Assembly: GCA_937982495.1 (NCBI GenBank)
Contig: CALJLX010000124.1
Location: forward strand, 1 to 16,347
Direction: 5' to 3'
DNA: 16,347 nucleotides
Source of the DNA: an uncultured Desulfuromonas sp.
GTDB lineage: Bacteria; Desulfobacterota; Desulfuromonadia; Desulfuromonadales; Trichloromonadaceae
A model generated the notes under the pieces. The model searched no databases. It worked only from the letters and a program-made list of their open reading frames with translations, and was not told where the DNA came from. Below, piece after piece: positions 14,292 through 16,347 of the stretch; the first letter of the stretch is position 1, and every line of letters starts with the position of its first letter. A program made the translations under genes and the position numbers.

Positions 14292-16001
14292 TTAACTCCT
14301 TGGTGAAACTTCCCGATTTTCGCTTGTCTCCACCGACGAAAGAAATCGCCGGCGAAGCGCCGAAAGCACCGCCGGCGTTCCATCGGGAACCCGCGGCAAG
14401 GATAACGGCTGATGCTGCAGGCGCCGCATCACCTCCGGAAGTTCGTCGACACCATCGATCAACAATTCCGGCAACCCCAGCCGGGAATAGAAACGCCGCG
14501 CCTCCGCCGCATGCCGCTCGGAAATCGGCCAAACCACCGGCACCGTACCCAGGCGTAGCGCTTCATAGACACTGACGCCGAAATTCCCGAGAAAGACCCG
14601 AGCGCGGGCCAAATCGTTCACAAAATGGCTCGACCCGCCATCGGCCACCCGCAGGCTCCAGCCGTAGGCCTCGGCCAGCTTCCGCAGCATGGAGCGTTTA
14701 TTTGCCTCGGGCAGATAGGCAAGCAAGTCGAGAGTCTTTTCCGTCGCGGGCTGTTCGACCACCTCACGGCGCAGCAGCGTATATTCCAGACCGCTGAGGA
14801 TGCGGGACGAATCTCCGCTCGATTCCGCGGCGGCGATCCCGGGAACCAGGATCAAATCGGCGGCGTCGGTCCACGGCAGAAGGCAATCGAGAACCACCAG
14901 CGGCATGGTGCCCAGGGGTGCCCGCCAGCTTTCCGGCAGCGGCCGGGGGTAGAGATCCAGCAGCAACAGATCGTGCCCAGCCCAATTCACCGACTGGAGT
15001 CGCGACAAACTTGCCGGTAAAGGACGGCGTTCGCGCCCGACCGCCCCCCAAACCACTCGCCCCCCCTGCTCCAGAAGCAACTCCGCGCCACGCGGGTCGT
15101 CCACCACGAAGGTCACCGGCCAGCTCAGTTGCTCGACGATCCTGCGACCCAGCTCACGGCTGCGCATCAGGTGGCCATAGCCATAGTCCGGACCGCAATC
15201 GACGGCATAGACCACCTGAAGGTGCGTTTCCCCAAGCCGCCGCTGGTGAACATGCCGGTTAATCTCACACAGTTCCGGCTGCCGCCATAGCAGATCGAGT
15301 ACGTTGGGCAGAGTGAACTTCAGGCCCCGATCGACAAGAAGCTGATACAGGCGATTCATGAAATCGAGATCCGCGGGGGTATCCACCGAGATTCTGTGAT
15401 GCGGCCCGTAATAGACATCCGGCAGGGAAAGGGGCAACACCGGAAAGCGCTCGGGGTGTCGCCATACCGTGGGAAAATGGTTTTCTTTCAGCTCCGGACG
15501 GTCAGCCAATTCATCCCCTTCCACCCAAGCGCGGCGGCGAAAGACCCCGATTCCCTCGGTATAGGCCACCGCCCCATCGGCGCGCGGCGGAACGGCGACG
15601 GCTTGCGCTCGCGGAGTCTCGCGCAAGGCGGCGATCATCAGATCGACCAGAGGCCCGTCAACCAACGGGCAATCGCCGCTGATCAGCACACAGATGTCGG
15701 CCTGGAAGGCCTGCGCGGCGCTGCTCAGGCGATGGGTCACATGATTGGGATCACCCTCGTACCAGAAGCAGTCAATCCCATGCTCGGCGGCATAGTCGCG
15801 CAGGGGGAGATTGCCCGGTTCAGCCACCGTGGTCAGCACGATGCGGCTCAATTCGCGGCTGGCGCGCAGACGTTCGATGATCCAGTCGAGCAGGGAACGA
15901 TCACCGATGGTTCGGAACTGCTTGGCTTCCAAACGCGAGGAATTGAGTCGGGCGACAACAAAAGCAACGGCGTTTTCGCGACGCGCGGATTCGGACGTCA
16001 T
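14292..16001 (-). CDS. SpsF-like cytidylyltransferase fused to PseG-like nucleotide-sugar hydrolase/GT-B domain, 569 aa
   Basis: Residues 10-240 match the SpsF/CMP-KDO-synthetase-like cytidylyltransferases: VVARLNSSRLEAKQ (15-28), LISGDCPLVD (106-115) and the terminal HRISVDTPADLDFM (202-215). Residues 262-545 resemble PseG, the UDP-sugar hydrolase of pseudaminic acid synthesis: GPDYGYGHLMRSREL (270-284) holds the G-x-GH-x2-R catalytic signature, and GNFGVSVYEALRLGTVPVV (472-490) is the nucleotide-side loop. The two halves would act on different steps (hydrolysis of a nucleotide sugar and CMP activation of an acidic sugar). The ATG at 16001 was chosen because GGAG lies 6 nt upstream; a TTG at 16013 would add four residues but has no good ribosome site. 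It follows a NeuB-family gene, as in nonulosonic acid loci. Confidence 0.87.
   Translation of the reverse strand: MTSESARRENAVAFVVARLNSSRLEAKQFRTIGDRSLLDWIIERLRASRELSRIVLTTVAEPGNLPLRDYAAEHGIDCFWYEGDPNHVTHRLSSAAQAFQADICVLISGDCPLVDGPLVDLMIAALRETPRAQAVAVPPRADGAVAYTEGIGVFRRRAWVEGDELADRPELKENHFPTVWRHPERFPVLPLSLPDVYYGPHHRISVDTPADLDFMNRLYQLLVDRGLKFTLPNVLDLLWRQPELCEINRHVHQRRLGETHLQVVYAVDCGPDYGYGHLMRSRELGRRIVEQLSWPVTFVVDDPRGAELLLEQGGRVVWGAVGRERRPLPASLSRLQSVNWAGHDLLLLDLYPRPLPESWRAPLGTMPLVVLDCLLPWTDAADLILVPGIAAAESSGDSSRILSGLEYTLLRREVVEQPATEKTLDLLAYLPEANKRSMLRKLAEAYGWSLRVADGGSSHFVNDLARARVFLGNFGVSVYEALRLGTVPVVWPISERHAAEARRFYSRLGLPELLIDGVDELPEVMRRLQHQPLSLPRVPDGTPAVLSALRRRFLSSVETSENREVSPRS
14296..14301 (-). 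promoter_or_regulatory. Strong ribosome binding site of the 407-aa methyltransferase
   Basis: AAGGAG on the minus strand, 6 nt before the ATG at 14289. It overlaps the last codons of the upstream fusion gene and fixes the methyltransferase start despite a frame open for 81 more codons. Confidence 0.75.
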
Positions 16002-16007
16002 GAGGAT

Positions 16008-16011
16008 CTCC
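16008..16011 (-). promoter_or_regulatory. Ribosome binding site of the SpsF/PseG-like fusion
   Basis: GGAG on the minus strand, 6 nt before the ATG at 16001. The alternative TTG at 16013 has only a pyrimidine-rich leader. Confidence 0.6.
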
Positions 16012-16058
16012 AAAGAGGAGCCGGCTGGTTCATCGGCGAAGGTCCTTCCGGATAACTT

Positions 16059-16347
16059 TCAGTCCTGGCCACGCCATCGCTCGCGAACGGCAAGAAAGGG
16101 GCGCAATCCATCGCTGGGATCGGCTCGCCATTCCCGATCGGGTAGTTCGGCGGCGGCGGGCGTTTTAGCGCCGCTACCGTCGGCGGCGAAGCCGGCCTCA
16201 GTCATTTTGATGACCTGTTCAATCTGCTCCGGCAACCAGCAGTGACCGGTCTTGAATTCGTCCCCTTCCCCTTCCAGATCCAAATGAAACTCAACCATTC
16301 CGGCCTGCCAGCGATGCACGGCCCGATAGATGACCGCCGGCGAGACA
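16059..16347 (-). CDS. NeuB/SpsE-like N-acetylneuraminate synthase family protein, C-terminal part (runs off right edge)
   Basis: The frame is open to the window edge and ends at the TGA at 16061-16059. The visible 96 codons start SPAVIYRAVHRW and contain MVEFHLDLEGEG, followed by HCWLPEQIEQVI. This corresponds to the last barrel strand of NeuB-type synthases (usually written IEKHFTLD, followed by a substrate-side loop and the 'P-E-L' helix). The family condenses phosphoenolpyruvate with a sugar to give a 2-keto acid such as sialic, legionaminic or pseudaminic acid. Only about 70 residues follow the last strand, too few for the usual C-terminal SAF/antifreeze-like domain, so this appears to be a shortened variant. 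It is followed after 57 nt by the SpsF/PseG fusion, which supports the assignment. Confidence 0.7.
   Translation of the reverse strand, partial: VSPAVIYRAVHRWQAGMVEFHLDLEGEGDEFKTGHCWLPEQIEQVIKMTEAGFAADGSGAKTPAAAELPDREWRADPSDGLRPFLAVRERWRGQD

Larger units (their letters stand above)
1..16347 (-). other. Single-direction polysaccharide/modified-sugar operon
   Basis: Every supported gene is on the minus strand. Junctions comprise one TAGTG overlap at 2673, a similar one at 33, ATGA or GTGA overlaps at 4085, 5356 and 6624, a 19-nt overlap at 10421, and gaps of 57 nt or less elsewhere. The two longest spacers (11183-11238 and 16002-16058) hold ribosome binding sites but no convincing promoter or terminator. 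The genes are therefore probably cotranscribed from a promoter right of the window. Products fall into nucleotide-sugar synthesis, radical/methyl modification and glycosyl transfer. Confidence 0.8.

Noticed and set aside
14290..14532. 81-codon N-terminal extension of the 407-aa methyltransferase
   Set aside because: It overlaps the upstream fusion gene entirely in this stretch, has low-complexity Ala/Gly sequence, and an AAGGAG site marks the ATG at 14289.
16002..16058. Possible hairpin/terminator in the spacer (GAAGG-A-CCTTC inverted repeat)
   Set aside because: The arms leave almost no loop and there is no following T-run; the downstream gene has a good ribosome site, so read-through is expected.
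1..16347. Insertion sequences, CRISPR arrays, tRNA or rRNA genes
   Set aside because: No transposase motif, regularly spaced repeat or RNA-gene sequence was found; coding sequence fills nearly the whole window.

Overview
The window is one dense, single-direction block of a surface-polysaccharide / modified-sugar biosynthesis locus. All twelve complete or near-complete genes, plus two partial edge genes, lie on the minus strand, so transcription runs from the right edge to the left. Junctions are ATGA/GTGA or TAGTG overlaps, or gaps of 57 nt or less. No stretch over 60 nt lacks a gene. No promoter, terminator, tRNA, rRNA, CRISPR array or mobile element is visible, so the operon promoter probably lies beyond the right edge. 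The gene content (CDP-glucose route, NeuB-family synthase, SpsF/PseG-like fusion, GT-B glycosyltransferase) and mid-to-high GC suggest a Gram-negative bacterium, probably a proteobacterium. I cannot name the order. Base composition is mosaic: the left end and the section holding rfbF and the 601-aa radical SAM gene are visibly AT-richer than the rest.

Layout in transcription order: the 3' end of a NeuB/SpsE-like synthase (16347-16059); an SpsF-like cytidylyltransferase fused to a PseG-like domain (16001-14292); a C-methyltransferase-like protein (14289-13066); a 601-aa B12-binding-type radical SAM protein (13044-11239); glucose-1-phosphate cytidylyltransferase rfbF (11182-10403); CDP-glucose 4,6-dehydratase rfbG (10421-9345); an RmlC-like 3,5-epimerase (9329-8772); an SDR reductase/epimerase (8747-7902); three tandem paralogous radical SAM/SPASM-like proteins (7889-4082); a family-4-like glycosyltransferase (4085-2673); a second C-methyltransferase-like protein (2673-1459); a second B12-type radical SAM protein (1439-33); and the first 11 codons of a likely further gene at the left edge.

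How they may work together: RfbF and RfbG should supply CDP-4-keto-6-deoxyglucose, and the epimerase and SDR can invert and reduce it. Five radical SAM enzymes and two C-methyltransferase-like enzymes are then available for unusual carbon chemistry, and the glycosyltransferase for transfer. The most striking feature is a short Rossmann-like domain with a 'WG...D-S/R/K-S/D...VII' signature. It occurs in six proteins: at the N-terminus of all three SPASM-type enzymes and at the C-terminus of both methyltransferases and the 601-aa radical SAM protein. In characterised NDP-sugar C-methyltransferases the equivalent C-terminal domain helps hold the nucleotide sugar. I infer that the six enzymes share a nucleotide-sugar or related substrate handle, which would make this a candidate undescribed pathway for a heavily modified deoxysugar.
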